A stretch of DNA of 64,000 nucleotides, from contig JADQAZ010000001.1 of NCBI GenBank assembly GCA_018524345.1, forward strand, positions 682,001 to 746,000. Reading direction: 5' to 3'. Within the stretch, counting starts at the first letter, position 1. The number at the start of each line of letters is the position of its first letter. The translations under genes were made by a program, and so were the position numbers. Below are positions 26,996-36,486 of this stretch, piece by piece. The DNA is from Harenicola maris (GTDB taxonomy: Bacteria > Pseudomonadota > Alphaproteobacteria > Rhodobacterales > Rhodobacteraceae). The notes beneath the pieces are model-generated. The model searched no databases and was not told where the DNA came from. It saw nothing but the letters and a program-made list of their open reading frames with translations.

Positions 26996-28075
26996 ATGCA
27001 GTTGAGTGACTTTGATTTTGATTTGCCCGAGGGGTTGATCGCCACCCGTCCGGCTGTGCCGCGCACGGCGGCGCGCCTGTTGGTGGCGCAGGGGGAGGCG
27101 GGGATCGAGGATGCGCAGGTGGCGGATCTGACGCGCTATCTGCGGGCGGGGGATCGGCTGGTGCTGAACAACACCCGCGTCATTCCCGCCCGCCTGACAG
27201 GGCAGCGCCGCCGCGACAGTGCGCAGGGGCCGGTGAGCGCGAAGATCGAGGTGACGCTGCTCAGCCCCGAGCCGGGGGGGGATTGGCGGGCCTTGGCCAA
27301 GCCCCTGCGCAAGATCAATCCCGGCGAGGTGGTGGAATTCGGCGAGGGCCTTAACGCCACCGTGGGCGCGATTGCCGATGGGCAGGTGACGCTGGCGTTC
27401 TCCAAGACAGGAGCGGAGTTCGATGCGGCGATAGAGGCCTTGGGCGCGATGCCCCTGCCGCCCTATATCGCCGCCAAAAGGGCCGCCGATGCGCAGGACC
27501 GGACCGATTACCAAACCGTCTTTGCCAAGCGCAACGGCGCCGTAGCGGCCCCCACGGCGAGCCTGCATTTTGATGAGGCGCTTCTGGCCAGCCTGCGGGA
27601 GATGGGGGTCGAGATCTCCGAAGTGACCCTGCATGTGGGGGCGGGCACCTTTCTGCCCGTCAAGGTCGACAATATCGAAGAGCACAAGATGCACGCGGAA
27701 TGGGGCGAGGTCACGCCGCAGGCGGCGGCGGAAATCGCCGCGACGCGGGCGGCGGGCGGGCGGGTGATCCCCGTGGGAACCACCGCCCTGCGCCTGATCG
27801 AGAGCGCGGCGGCACAGACCGGCGGGATTGCGCCGTGGGTGGGAGAGACGGATATTTTCATCCGCCCCGGTTTCACCTTTCACGTCGCAGACGGGTTGAT
27901 GACCAATTTCCACCTGCCGAAATCCACCTTGATGATGTTGGTTTCGGCCCTGATGGGGGTGGAAAGGATCAAGGATATCTACGCCCACGCCATTGGCGGG
28001 GGCTATCGGTTCTTCTCCTATGGGGATAGCTCCCTATTGCTGCCTGCCGCCCGGTCGCCAAGAATTTTAGGATAA
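26996..28075 (+). CDS. queA: S-adenosylmethionine:tRNA ribosyltransferase-isomerase
   Basis: 359 residues. QueA transfers and isomerises the ribosyl moiety of SAM onto 7-aminomethyl-7-deazaguanine in tRNA, forming epoxyqueuosine. Diagnostic stretches are [20 protein letters not shown] at the N-terminus, [61 protein letters not shown], the near-terminal [19 protein letters not shown] and [22 protein letters not shown] 26996 follows the AsmA-like gene by 4 bases. The stop TAA (28073-28075) is built into a perfect hairpin. Confidence 0.95.
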   Translation: MQLSDFDFDLPEGLIATRPAVPRTAARLLVAQGEAGIEDAQVADLTRYLRAGDRLVLNNTRVIPARLTGQRRRDSAQGPVSAKIEVTLLSPEPGGDWRALAKPLRKINPGEVVEFGEGLNATVGAIADGQVTLAFSKTGAEFDAAIEALGAMPLPPYIAAKRAADAQDRTDYQTVFAKRNGAVAAPTASLHFDEALLASLREMGVEISEVTLHVGAGTFLPVKVDNIEEHKMHAEWGEVTPQAAAEIAATRAAGGRVIPVGTTALRLIESAAAQTGGIAPWVGETDIFIRPGFTFHVADGLMTNFHLPKSTLMMLVSALMGVERIKDIYAHAIGGGYRFFSYGDSSLLLPAARSPRILG

Positions 28076-28104
28076 AATTCTCATCGGCCCGTGGCGGGCC
28101 GATG
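28061..28104 (+). terminator. Two consecutive hairpins at the end of queA
   Basis: AGAATTTTA (28061-28069) pairs perfectly with TAAAATTCT (28073-28081) around a 3-base loop, and the queA stop codon is the first three bases of the right arm. CATCGGCCCG (28082-28091) then pairs with CGGGCCGATG (28095-28104), again with a 3-base loop. There is no U-tract after the second stem. They may serve as a 3'-end barrier or terminator for the AsmA-queA transcript. Confidence 0.55.
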
Positions 28105-28203
28105 TGCGGGAGCGTGATTCCGACATGGGGTGTCGTTTTCTCTGGGAAAGGCGGGCGGAAAATCGTTAGGGGTGGGCCGAAATGATAGGTTAGGCTCTCC
28201 ACG

Positions 28204-29478
28204 ATGATTCAGGTTCTGCGCACCACTTGGCCCCTTTTGCTGGGGATGATGCTGCTTATGGTCGGTAACGGCGTGCAGGGCACTTTGCTGGGCATCCGGG
28301 GGGCCGAGGCGGGGTTCTCTACTTTTGCCATGTCGGTTGTCATGTCGGCCTATTTCCTTGGCTTTCTGGGGGGATCGCGGCTGGCGCCGGAGTTGATCCG
28401 GCGGGTCGGGCATGTGCGGGTGTTTGCGGCGCTTGGCTCGCTGATTTCCGCGGTGCTGGTGATGTATCCGGCACTGACAGAGCCTTGGGCCTGGACGCTG
28501 GGGCGTGTGATCATCGGTTTTTGCTTTTCCGGCGTTTATGTGACGGCGGAAAGCTGGCTGAACAATGCTGTGACCAATGAAATTCGCGGCAAGGCGCTGT
28601 CGCTTTATATGATCGTGCAGATGGCGGGGATTGTCTGTGCGCAGGGGCTTTTGATTCTGGATGATCCGACGGGCTTTGTTCTGTTCATCATCCCCTCGGT
28701 GCTTGTCTCCATCGCCTTTGCGCCGATTTTGCTCTCGGTGAATCCGACGCCGGCCTTTGACAACACCAAGCCGATGAAGCTGAGCAAGCTGTGGGAGACC
28801 TCTCCCTTGGGCTGTGTCGGCATGATTGCGCTTGGGGGGGTGTTTTCCGCGCTCTTCGGGATGGCGGCGGTCTATGGCACTCTGCAGGGGATGAACGTGC
28901 CGCAGATCGCGCTGTTTATGGCGGTGATCTATACCGGCGGTTTGGTTCTGCAGTATCCGATCGGCTGGCTGTCGGACCGGATGGACCGTCGGATGTTGAT
29001 CACGGTTGTGGCGCTGGTTGCGGCGTTGGCCTGTCTGGTGCCGCTGGTGGGCAGCTATAACTACTCCGTTCTGCTGGTTGTGGCCTTTTTGGTGGGGGGC
29101 TGTTCGAACCCGCTCTATTCGCTGTTTATCGCCTATACCAATGACTTTCTGGAGTATGAGGATATGGCGGCGGCCTCTGGCGGGTTGATCTTTATCAACG
29201 GGTTGGGGGCGATTGCCGGGCCGCTGGTTGTGGGGTGGATCATGGGGCTGGTGGGGCCGTCGGGGTTCTTCTTGTTCCTGTCGCTGATCTGTTTCGGGCT
29301 GGTGGTTTACGCGGTTTACCGGATGACCCAGCGTGCGGCGCCTTCGGTGGACGAAACCGGCAGCTACGCGCCGGTCTCTGCCTCGGCCTCGGTTGTGGCC
29401 GTTGAGGTGGCGCAGGAATACTATATCGACACCGCGCAAGAGGAAGAGGAGGCCGCCGCCGCCGAGGCGGCAGGCTAG
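28204..29478 (+). CDS. MFS transporter (YcaD/MFS-1 type)
   Basis: 424 residues with about 12 hydrophobic segments, starting LRTTWPLLLGMMLLMVGNGV. The characteristic cytoplasmic loop between TM2 and TM3 reads GSRLAPELIRRVGHVRVF, and the loop between TM8 and TM9 is IGWLSDRMDRRMLI, a GxLaDrxdRR-like motif. The C-terminal approximately 45 residues are acidic and low-complexity (AQEEEEAAAAEAAG) and probably cytoplasmic. The pattern resembles the MFS group that includes E. coli YcaD; the substrate is unknown. It is followed after 4 bases by the DUF924 gene, implying an operon. Confidence 0.85.
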   Translation: MIQVLRTTWPLLLGMMLLMVGNGVQGTLLGIRGAEAGFSTFAMSVVMSAYFLGFLGGSRLAPELIRRVGHVRVFAALGSLISAVLVMYPALTEPWAWTLGRVIIGFCFSGVYVTAESWLNNAVTNEIRGKALSLYMIVQMAGIVCAQGLLILDDPTGFVLFIIPSVLVSIAFAPILLSVNPTPAFDNTKPMKLSKLWETSPLGCVGMIALGGVFSALFGMAAVYGTLQGMNVPQIALFMAVIYTGGLVLQYPIGWLSDRMDRRMLITVVALVAALACLVPLVGSYNYSVLLVVAFLVGGCSNPLYSLFIAYTNDFLEYEDMAAASGGLIFINGLGAIAGPLVVGWIMGLVGPSGFFLFLSLICFGLVVYAVYRMTQRAAPSVDETGSYAPVSASASVVAVEVAQEYYIDTAQEEEEAAAAEAAG

Positions 29479-29482
29479 GGGC

Positions 29483-30058
29483 ATGCAAGAGACAGCGCAA
29501 ACCATCCTGTCCTTCTGGACGCAGCAGATCGGCCCCGAGGGGTGGTATCTGGCCGATGAGGGGATCGACGCAGAGATTTCGGAGCGTTTCGGCCTGCTGT
29601 GGCAGGACGCCCTTGCGGGGCGGCTGGACCACTGGATGCGCAGCGAGGAGCGCGCGCTTGCGCTGCTTTTGCTGACGGATCAGTTCTCGCGCAATATGCA
29701 TCGCGGTGATGGGGCCTCCTTTGCCACCGACGGGCTGGCGAGGCGTGTGGCGCGGGTCTGTGTGGCGCGGGATTGGGATCTGGCGGTGCAGGGGCCGGTG
29801 CGGCAGTTTTTCTATCTGCCGATGATGCATTCGGAGTTCCTGAGCGATCAGGAGCAGGGGGTGCGGTGGTTTATGCTGCGGATGGAGGGCGGGGATAACC
29901 TGATCCATGCGCGGGCGCATCGGCAGGTGATCCGCGATTACGGGCGTTTTCCCTATCGCAATGCGGCCCTTGGGCGGCGCAGCACGCAGGCGGAGCTGGC
30001 CTATCTTGAGGCGGGCGGCTATCGGCAGACGCTCAATGCGCTTCAGGCGGCGGGTTAG
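29483..30058 (+). CDS. DUF924 family protein
   Basis: 191 residues from ATG 29483, 4 bases after the MFS stop. The family pattern is clear: ILSFWTQQIGPEGWY, an inner LALLLLTDQFSRNMHRGDGA, and VRQFFYLPMMHSEFLSDQEQ. DUF924 is an all-helical TPR-like fold of unknown biochemical role found widely in proteobacteria. No signal peptide or membrane segment is seen, so it is probably cytoplasmic. The context with an uncharacterised transporter does not settle its role. Confidence 0.85.
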   Translation: MQETAQTILSFWTQQIGPEGWYLADEGIDAEISERFGLLWQDALAGRLDHWMRSEERALALLLLTDQFSRNMHRGDGASFATDGLARRVARVCVARDWDLAVQGPVRQFFYLPMMHSEFLSDQEQGVRWFMLRMEGGDNLIHARAHRQVIRDYGRFPYRNAALGRRSTQAELAYLEAGGYRQTLNALQAAG

Positions 30059-30169
30059 GGCGCCCTTCGGGGGGCTTTTCGCAAATGCATAGCGGAAATG
30101 CTCTGAGCGGCCTTGCGATGTGATGCCGGGGTAGTTTAACTTCAAACTATCTTTTTTGGGAGAGAGCAC

Positions 30170-31567
30170 ATGGCTGCACAGACCTTCGACGTTGTTGTAA
30201 TCGGATCAGGGCCGGGGGGCTATGTTGCGGCGATACGCGCGGCGCAGCTCGGGTTGAAAACCGCCGTGGTCGAGCGCGAGCATGTCGGGGGCATCTGTCT
30301 GAACTGGGGCTGTATTCCCACCAAGGCGATGCTGCGCTCTGCCGAGGTGTTCCATCTGATGGAGCGGGCCAAGGATTTCGGCCTGAAGGCCGAGGGGATC
30401 GGCTATGACCTGCCTGCGGTTGTGAAACGCTCGCGCGGGGTTGCGGGGCAGCTGTCCGGCGGCGTGTCGCATTTGCTGAAGAAAAACAAAGTCACCGTTG
30501 TGATGGGCGAGGCCACCATCCCCGGCAAGGGGAAGGTTTCGGTCAAGACCGACAAGGGGACAGAGGAGCTTTCGGCCAAGAATATCATCGTCGCCACTGG
30601 CGCGCGGGCGCGCGAGTTGCCGGGGCTTGAGGCCGATGGGGATCTGGTCTGGACCTATAAGCACGCGCTGGATCCCAAGCGGATGCCCAAGAAGCTTTTG
30701 GTAATTGGCTCGGGCGCGATTGGCATCGAATTTGCCAGCTTTTTCAACACGCTGGGTTGTGACACCACGGTTGTGGAGGTCATGGACCGCGTGTTGCCCG
30801 TAGAGGACGCCGAGATCAGCGCCTTTGCCAAGAAGCAATTCGTCAAGCAGGGCATGAAGATCATGGAGAAATCCATGGTCAAGCAGCTTGATCGCGGCAA
30901 GGGCAAGGTGACCGCCCATATCGAGGCGGGCGGCAAGGTCGAGAAGATGGAGTTCGACACCGTCATCTCCGCCGTTGGCATTGTCGGGAATGTGGAGGGC
31001 CTCGGCCTTGAGGAACTGGGCGTGAAGGTGGATCGCACCCATGTTGTGACCGATCAGTTCTGCCGCACCGGGGTTGAGGGCGTTTACGCCATTGGCGATA
31101 TCGCCGGTGCCCCATGGCTTGCCCATAAGGCCAGCCACGAGGGGGTCATGGTGGCCGAGTTGATCGCGGGCAGCAACAATGTGCATCCTGTCAAGCCAGA
31201 GAGCATTGCGGGCTGCACCTATTGCCATCCGCAGGTGGCCAGCGTGGGCTATACCGAGGCCAAGGCCAAGGAGTTGGGCTATGATATCCGCGTCGGCAAG
31301 TTCCCCTTCATCGGCAACGGCAAGGCGATTGCCTTGGGCGAGCCGGAGGGGATGGTGAAGACCATTTTCGACAAGAAAACCGGCGAGCTTTTGGGCGCGC
31401 ATATGGTCGGGGCCGAGGTGACGGAGCTTATCCAAGGCTACGTCGTGGGCCGCCAGTTGGAGACCACGGAAGAGGACCTGATGAACACCGTCTTCCCGCA
31501 TCCGACCTTGAGCGAAATGATGCACGAAAGTGTGCTGGACGCCTATGACCGGGTCATTCATATGTAG
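30170..31567 (+). CDS. lpdA: Dihydrolipoyl dehydrogenase (E3)
   Basis: 465 residues. This FAD-dependent enzyme reoxidises dihydrolipoamide of the 2-oxoacid dehydrogenase or glycine-cleavage complexes with NAD. Order: FAD-binding VVIGSGPGGYVAAIRAAQLG, the redox-active disulfide in GGICLNWGCIPTKA (C43, C48), the NAD-binding VIGSGAIGIEFASFFNTLG, GVYAIGDIAG, and the dimer-interface base HPHPTLSEMMHE. A good Shine-Dalgarno (GGGAGAGAG) precedes ATG 30170. No lipoyl E1/E2 genes are in view, so which complex it serves is unknown. The AGTTT/AAACT inverted repeat at about 30136-30151 lies just upstream. Confidence 0.95.
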   Translation: MAAQTFDVVVIGSGPGGYVAAIRAAQLGLKTAVVEREHVGGICLNWGCIPTKAMLRSAEVFHLMERAKDFGLKAEGIGYDLPAVVKRSRGVAGQLSGGVSHLLKKNKVTVVMGEATIPGKGKVSVKTDKGTEELSAKNIIVATGARARELPGLEADGDLVWTYKHALDPKRMPKKLLVIGSGAIGIEFASFFNTLGCDTTVVEVMDRVLPVEDAEISAFAKKQFVKQGMKIMEKSMVKQLDRGKGKVTAHIEAGGKVEKMEFDTVISAVGIVGNVEGLGLEELGVKVDRTHVVTDQFCRTGVEGVYAIGDIAGAPWLAHKASHEGVMVAELIAGSNNVHPVKPESIAGCTYCHPQVASVGYTEAKAKELGYDIRVGKFPFIGNGKAIALGEPEGMVKTIFDKKTGELLGAHMVGAEVTELIQGYVVGRQLETTEEDLMNTVFPHPTLSEMMHESVLDAYDRVIHM

Positions 31568-31617
31568 GGCATGACCCCTTTCCAATTTGATCTGAGTTTA
31601 GCCCCGGTGGATGCGCG

Positions 31618-32781
31618 ATGAGCGCGCGCCGGGGCTTTGCTTTGGTGCTCCTGCTTTGGGCCGCGGGCCTTGGCGGGGCGGCGCAATATGCAAAGTTTGC
31701 AGTGGTTTACGAGATTCTGGGCGGGGTTTATCCGCAGGCGGGGGCATGGCTTGGCTGGATCGTGAGCCTTGTCGGGTTTATCGGCGTTTTCCTTGGGGTT
31801 GTGGCCGGTATTCTGGTGGCGCGGGCGGGGGTTCGCCGCGCCCTGATTGCGGCGATGTGGCTGGGGGCCGCGGTGTCGGCGCTGCAGGCCTTTATGCCCG
31901 CCTTGCCGTGGATGCTTTTGCTGCGCGGGCTTGAGGGGGTGTCGCATCTTGGCATCGTGGTGGCCGCGCCGACATTGATTGCGCAGGTTGCGCCGCCCGC
32001 GCAGCGGGGGCTGGCCCTGACGCTTTGGGGCACCTTCTTTGGCGTGGCCTTTGCCGTGATGACCTTTGGCGGCTTGCCCCTAGCGCAGAGTTCGGGCGTC
32101 GGGGCGCTGTTTGCGGCCCATGGGGTCTATATGGCCTGTCTGGCGCTTGCCCTTGGTTTCTGGCTGCGGGCGCTGCCGGGGTATGAGCGGCCTGCGGCGC
32201 TCCCCTTTGGGGCGGTGCTGCGGATGCATGGGGCGATCTACCGCTCGGCCTTTGTCAGCGCCCCTGCGGCGGGCTGGCTGTTTTATACCTTTTGTTTCGT
32301 CTCGATCCTGACGGTTTTGCCGCCCTTTCTGGACGAAAGCATCCGCGCCCTTGTGATGGGGGCGATGCCCTTGGTCAGCATCGCGGTGTCGATGACATTG
32401 GGTGTGGCACTGCTGCGCCGGATGCCTGCGGTGCAGGTGGTCTATGCCGGGTTTGCGGCCAGCCTTGGCTGTATGGTCTGGCTTTGGTTTGCGCCTGCGG
32501 CGGGGTGGGCCTGTATCGCGCTTGCGGCCTCCATGGGGTTGATTCAGGGGGCGAGTTTTGCCGCCGTGCCGCAGCTGAACGCGGGGCCGGAGCGGCAGGC
32601 GCAGGCCAATGGCGCCATGGCGCAGATGGGCAACCTTGGCAACACTTTGGGCACGCCTGTGATGGCGGTGGCCTTGGCGCAGTTCGGCTATGTCAGCCTG
32701 CCGCTTTTGGGCGGGGGGGCGTTTCTGGCGGGGCTGATCCTGCATCTGTGGCTGGCGCGGGTTCGGGCGCGCTCTGGCTAA
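31618..32781 (+). CDS. MFS transporter
   Basis: 387 residues, about 12 hydrophobic helices (RRGFALVLLLWAAGLGGAAQ at the N-terminus, then LGWIVSLVGFIGVFLGVVAG). The TM2-3 loop contains ARAGVRRALIAAMWLG, a degenerate MFS motif A. The internal repeat RGLEGVSHLGIVVAAPTLIA and a later hydrophobic half fit the 6+6 topology. It resembles CynX/NimT- or sugar-efflux-like MFS proteins but the substrate is not determinable. The 3' end overlaps the convergent serine hydrolase gene by 4 bases. It is 50 bases after lpdA on the same strand, so read-through is possible. Confidence 0.82.
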   Translation: MSARRGFALVLLLWAAGLGGAAQYAKFAVVYEILGGVYPQAGAWLGWIVSLVGFIGVFLGVVAGILVARAGVRRALIAAMWLGAAVSALQAFMPALPWMLLLRGLEGVSHLGIVVAAPTLIAQVAPPAQRGLALTLWGTFFGVAFAVMTFGGLPLAQSSGVGALFAAHGVYMACLALALGFWLRALPGYERPAALPFGAVLRMHGAIYRSAFVSAPAAGWLFYTFCFVSILTVLPPFLDESIRALVMGAMPLVSIAVSMTLGVALLRRMPAVQVVYAGFAASLGCMVWLWFAPAAGWACIALAASMGLIQGASFAAVPQLNAGPERQAQANGAMAQMGNLGNTLGTPVMAVALAQFGYVSLPLLGGGAFLAGLILHLWLARVRARSG

Positions 32782-33983
32782 AGCGCCTTGGCGATCTGGC
32801 GGAACATGGCGAGGGTTTGCAGGTTGACCGCGCCGTCGCCCTCCTTAAAGCGCGTGTCGGCGGCGTTCTGTGCGATGACCACGTCATGGGCGCGGTGGAT
32901 ATACATATACTGGCCATAGATGCCGACGCCGAAGACCTCGCCCTCTTCTGGTTCGGGCGGGAGCCACCACTGCATGCCGTAGCCAAGGGCGCCATCGGTG
33001 CGGGCGGCCATCTGCGGGCTTGGGGGCGGGGCGCTTTGGCAGGTTGTGCGGTCGATCCAACCTTCCGAGACGATCTGTTTTCCGTTCCACCGGCCCCTGT
33101 TCAGAACCATCAGGGCGATGCGGGCATAGTCGCGCGTGGTCATGTTCAGCCCGCCCAGAACGAAGGGTTCGCCAAGGCTGTCTGTCAGGATGGTGCTGTC
33201 CGACTCCAGACCGAGCGGGGTGAGGAGGTGCTCCATCAGCAGGGGGGTGATCGCACGGCCCGTCAGGGCGCGGATCATCATGCCGATGATATGGGTGTCG
33301 ATCGAAACATAGTTGTTATAGGTGCCCGGCGCCCATTGGCGCGAGAGCGAGGCGGCGAAGGCATCCATCGAGCCGCCAACCCCAAGGATGCGGCCCATGC
33401 GGTTAATGTCGGAGTGGTAGTCGAGGTAATCCTCGTTAAAAGCCACGCCGCTGGCCATGTTCAGCACATTTTGCAGGGTCACCCCGTCATATCCCGAGCC
33501 CTTGAGGGTGGGGATATGGTCGCTGACGCCTTCGGCCAGAGCGGTTTCGGGGATCAACCCGTGGTCGATCAGCGCGCCGAGGAGCAGGGAGGTGACGCTT
33601 TTGGACATGGACCATGAGATGCGCAGGCTGTCTTGCGCCGTGCCGAGGCGGTAATCCTCATGCAGCACCGCGCCGCCCTTGATGACGAGGAAGGCGGTGA
33701 CGTTCCTGTCGGTTTTATGGTCGGCGAGGCGATGGGTTTGGCCGAGGTACTCGTAGGTTTCGGGAATGGCGCGCAGGGCAAGGGGCAGGGGGCTAGGGCG
33801 CGGGCTGGCGGAAGGCAGGGCGATGGTTTCGGCCAGTTTGTCCATATGGGAGAAGTTCTGAACGATCTCCTCCGGGTGGAACAAACGGTTGACCCGCATC
33901 AGCCGCCGGATGCCCGCGAAATCAAGCCGCAGCAGGCGCGCGGAGATGATCCCTGCGGTATCGGCGAGTTGTGACAGTTGCAT
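32778..33983 (-). CDS. Serine hydrolase of the class C beta-lactamase/esterase fold
   Basis: 401 residues. The active-site SxxK is in ISWSMSKSVTSLLLGALID, with the second motif Tyr in PGTYNNYVSIDTHIIG, so the penicillin-binding-protein/AmpC fold is likely. The N-terminal approximately 80 residues contain no clear signal peptide. An FNEDYLDYHSDINRMG segment and GYGMQWWLPPEPEEGEVFGV follow, the latter replacing the KTG-type motif region. Such proteins are usually esterases, 6-aminohexanoate-dimer-type hydrolases or DD-peptidase relatives rather than true beta-lactamases. It is convergent with an MFS gene. Confidence 0.85.
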   Translation of the reverse strand: MQLSQLADTAGIISARLLRLDFAGIRRLMRVNRLFHPEEIVQNFSHMDKLAETIALPSASPRPSPLPLALRAIPETYEYLGQTHRLADHKTDRNVTAFLVIKGGAVLHEDYRLGTAQDSLRISWSMSKSVTSLLLGALIDHGLIPETALAEGVSDHIPTLKGSGYDGVTLQNVLNMASGVAFNEDYLDYHSDINRMGRILGVGGSMDAFAASLSRQWAPGTYNNYVSIDTHIIGMMIRALTGRAITPLLMEHLLTPLGLESDSTILTDSLGEPFVLGGLNMTTRDYARIALMVLNRGRWNGKQIVSEGWIDRTTCQSAPPPSPQMAARTDGALGYGMQWWLPPEPEEGEVFGVGIYGQYMYIHRAHDVVIAQNAADTRFKEGDGAVNLQTLAMFRQIAKAL

Positions 33984-34057
33984 ATGGCGGCCCCCTGTTG
34001 GTCAGGGGAGCCTAGCGGTTTGGCGGCGGGGCGGTAAGCCCTTTGGCGCCTGCGGTG

Positions 34058-36286
34058 CTACTCGAGTGTGATCGGGATCTCGGCGATGACGTATCTGTCG
34101 GCGTTGATGAAATAGCGGATCACATAGGTGCCGGGGGTTTCCGGCAGGGGAAGTGTGGCGGGATTGCCGGAGCTGGTGCGGATGTATTTTTCCCAGCGGG
34201 CGCTGCCCTCGGCCCCTGCCTTCCCGATGGCGATGTAATCGCTTGGGTAATCGGGGCCTTGCCATGTGATCTCGGTCACCTCGCCCGCGCGGGCGCGGGG
34301 CGGGGCGGAGAGGGTGGCCGGGGCCTGCGTCAGGGTGATGGGGGCCTCGGCCAGAACGCTGCGGTCGGCGTTGAGGAAATAGCGCAGGGTGTAATCGCCG
34401 GGCGCCGCTGGCAGTTGCAGGGTAAGGGGGGAGCCCTCCTCCGTGCGGGTGTATTTGGCCCAGCGGGCGCTGCCTTCGGCCCCTGTTTTGCCGATGGCGA
34501 TGAAGTCCTGCGGGTAGTTCGGGCCGGTCCATTCCACTGTGATGACAGCGCCGCCGATGGCGGTTTGCGGGGCCGTGAGGCTGGCGGTGACCGGCTCCAG
34601 CACCAAAGGAGCCTCGGCGAGGGTTTTGCGGTCCTGCCCCGTGATGTAGCGGATCAGGTAGTTGCCCGGTTCGGTCGGGGTTTCGAGGGCGAGGGGGCTG
34701 CCATCGCGGGTGTAGCTGTAGGTTTCCCATTGGGCCGCGCCGCTAGCGTCCGGTTTGCCAATGGCGATGTAATCGCCTTCGTAATCCGGCCCGCTCCAGC
34801 CGACCTGGATGGTTGATCCGGCGGGGGCCGTTTCGGGGGCCGTGATGCTGGCCCCGGCGGCGGTGAGGGTGATGGGACGTTCTGCCAGAACCGCGCGGTC
34901 CTGCCCCAGAAAGTAGCGGATCATATAGGCGCCGGGTTCGACTGGCAGGGTCAGGGGCAAGGGGGAGCCCTCGCGGGTGTAGCTGTAGTTTTGCCACCGC
35001 CCGCTGTCCTGCGCCGCGACGGGGCCGATCCCGATGTAGTCATTGTCGTAACCCGGCCCTGTCCAGTCCAGTGTGATCTGGCTGCCTGCGGGGGCCTCGG
35101 CCGGGGCAGTGAGACTTGCGCTGACGGGGGTAACGGTGAGATCGGCGGTGGCAAGGACTAAGTGATCGGGGCCGTGGAAATAGCTGAGGGTATAGGCACC
35201 CGGGGTGACGGGCATCAGCAGGGCGGCGGGGGCGCCGTCTTTGGTGTAGGCGAAATTCTCCCAGCGGTCGGCGCCGGTCGCGCCCTGAGGGCCGATGCCG
35301 ATAAAGTCCTGCACTGCGCCCGGCCCTGCCCAGAGGATATCAATCATGCTGCCGGCTGTTGCGGGGTTTTCTGAGGGGGTCACGCTGGCCTTGGGGAGAG
35401 GGGCGTCAAAGACGATCTGCACCGTGGCATCTGCGCTGCCGAACAGCTCGAAAGCGGTGGTTTGGCTTTGCTCGCCGATCAGCCAGTCGGCGGTGAGGGT
35501 ATAGGCGCCGAGGTCCAGATCAAGGGAGAAGGGGTTTTGCTCTGCGCTGACATCCACGGGGCCGTTCGGGCCGGTGAGGGCCCATGTGATCGGGTCTGTG
35601 ATCGGGGTGTTGCTCAGGCTGGTCACGGCGGTGGCAGTGACGCGGGCGGTGATCGCCACGGGGGGTTGGTTAACCTCGACGACCTCGAATATCGCTGTAC
35701 CGAGCTCCTGCGCGTTGCTGGCGGAGTAATAGGTGCCGCCGGTTTCCTCGGCCAGACATTGCAGTTCGGCGCGGTCCGCCGGGTCGGCGATGTCGAAGCC
35801 GATGACATGGGCGGTGAAATCCACGCCGGTTTGCTCAAGCTGTTTGCCCACCTCGCAGGGGTCGAACTCGCAGGTTTCCTTGCCGTCGGAGACAAGGATC
35901 ACGGTGGCTTTTTCCTCGCTGTATTTCAGGGTTTCGGCGGCCTGAATGACGGCGGCGGAGAGGGGCGTTTTGCCCTTGGGCTGGATAGCGTTCACGGCAT
36001 TTGCAATCGCTGCGCGGGTGTCGCCGCCGGGCAGGACGAGGGTTTCGATATCGTTGCAATCGCCCTTGCGTCGGTGGCCGTAAGCTGTGAGGCCGAGGGC
36101 CTGATCGCCGGGCATATCGGTGAGCAGGCCGCCGATGACCTCTTGCGCGATGGTGATCTTTGCCTTGCCGTCGATCTGGCCCCACATGGAGCCGGAGGCA
36201 TCAAGCACGAGGATCGCGCTCGGGCGCTCCTGAGCGGCGGCGAGTTGCGGCAAAAGACATAGAAAAAGGGCGGCCAAAAAGCGCAT
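34058..36286 (-). CDS. Secreted VWA-domain protein with five tandem approximately 89-residue beta repeats
   Basis: 742 residues. A signal peptide ([20 protein letters not shown]) is followed by a von Willebrand factor A domain with an intact MIDAS (D29-x-S31-x-S33, in [12 protein letters not shown]), continuing to about residue 210. A second beta domain covers about 210-295. Five homologous repeats then run to the C-terminus, each with a W(T/S)GPxYxxDYIAIGK-like core, an S-x-RWxxYxYTR-like strand and G-Y-RYFxxxDRxVLAE. In DNA the conserved IAIGK codons recur about every 265-276 bases (near 34218, 34494, 34759, 35026, 35296). The repeats resemble Ig/fibronectin-like modules. It probably acts in the periplasm or outside the cell in adhesion or scaffolding. 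It is divergent from uvrA. Function unknown. Confidence 0.88.
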   Translation of the reverse strand: MRFLAALFLCLLPQLAAAQERPSAILVLDASGSMWGQIDGKAKITIAQEVIGGLLTDMPGDQALGLTAYGHRRKGDCNDIETLVLPGGDTRAAIANAVNAIQPKGKTPLSAAVIQAAETLKYSEEKATVILVSDGKETCEFDPCEVGKQLEQTGVDFTAHVIGFDIADPADRAELQCLAEETGGTYYSASNAQELGTAIFEVVEVNQPPVAITARVTATAVTSLSNTPITDPITWALTGPNGPVDVSAEQNPFSLDLDLGAYTLTADWLIGEQSQTTAFELFGSADATVQIVFDAPLPKASVTPSENPATAGSMIDILWAGPGAVQDFIGIGPQGATGADRWENFAYTKDGAPAALLMPVTPGAYTLSYFHGPDHLVLATADLTVTPVSASLTAPAEAPAGSQITLDWTGPGYDNDYIGIGPVAAQDSGRWQNYSYTREGSPLPLTLPVEPGAYMIRYFLGQDRAVLAERPITLTAAGASITAPETAPAGSTIQVGWSGPDYEGDYIAIGKPDASGAAQWETYSYTRDGSPLALETPTEPGNYLIRYITGQDRKTLAEAPLVLEPVTASLTAPQTAIGGAVITVEWTGPNYPQDFIAIGKTGAEGSARWAKYTRTEEGSPLTLQLPAAPGDYTLRYFLNADRSVLAEAPITLTQAPATLSAPPRARAGEVTEITWQGPDYPSDYIAIGKAGAEGSARWEKYIRTSSGNPATLPLPETPGTYVIRYFINADRYVIAEIPITLE

Positions 36287-36486
36287 GGGGAAATTCCTTT
36301 AGGTGCAAAATAATGGGAATACTCTGCCCAAAGCGGCGATTCCCATCAAATGCCTTTTTACCAAGGCCTGTGCGGGGCGGGATTATTCACGGGCCGCCTG
36401 TGCGTGTTTACTATTTGTTCTTCCTTTTTGATTGGATACCGGAGATAACTGCACTAGTTTGCAGTTCATTGCGAAATAGGTGGGCT

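Noticed and set aside
25021-27066. 681-codon minus-strand frame opposite the AsmA-like gene
   Set aside because: Composition is Arg/Ala/Pro/His low-complexity, no motif; antisense shadow.
32778-33983. Antibiotic-resistance class C beta-lactamase
   Set aside because: SxxK and Tyr motifs place it in the fold, but there is no clear signal peptide or KTG motif, so a generic serine hydrolase is the safer call.
36287-36486. LexA/SOS box upstream of uvrA
   Set aside because: GTTC occurs but no GTTC-N7-GTTC or GAAC-N7-GAAC pair was found.
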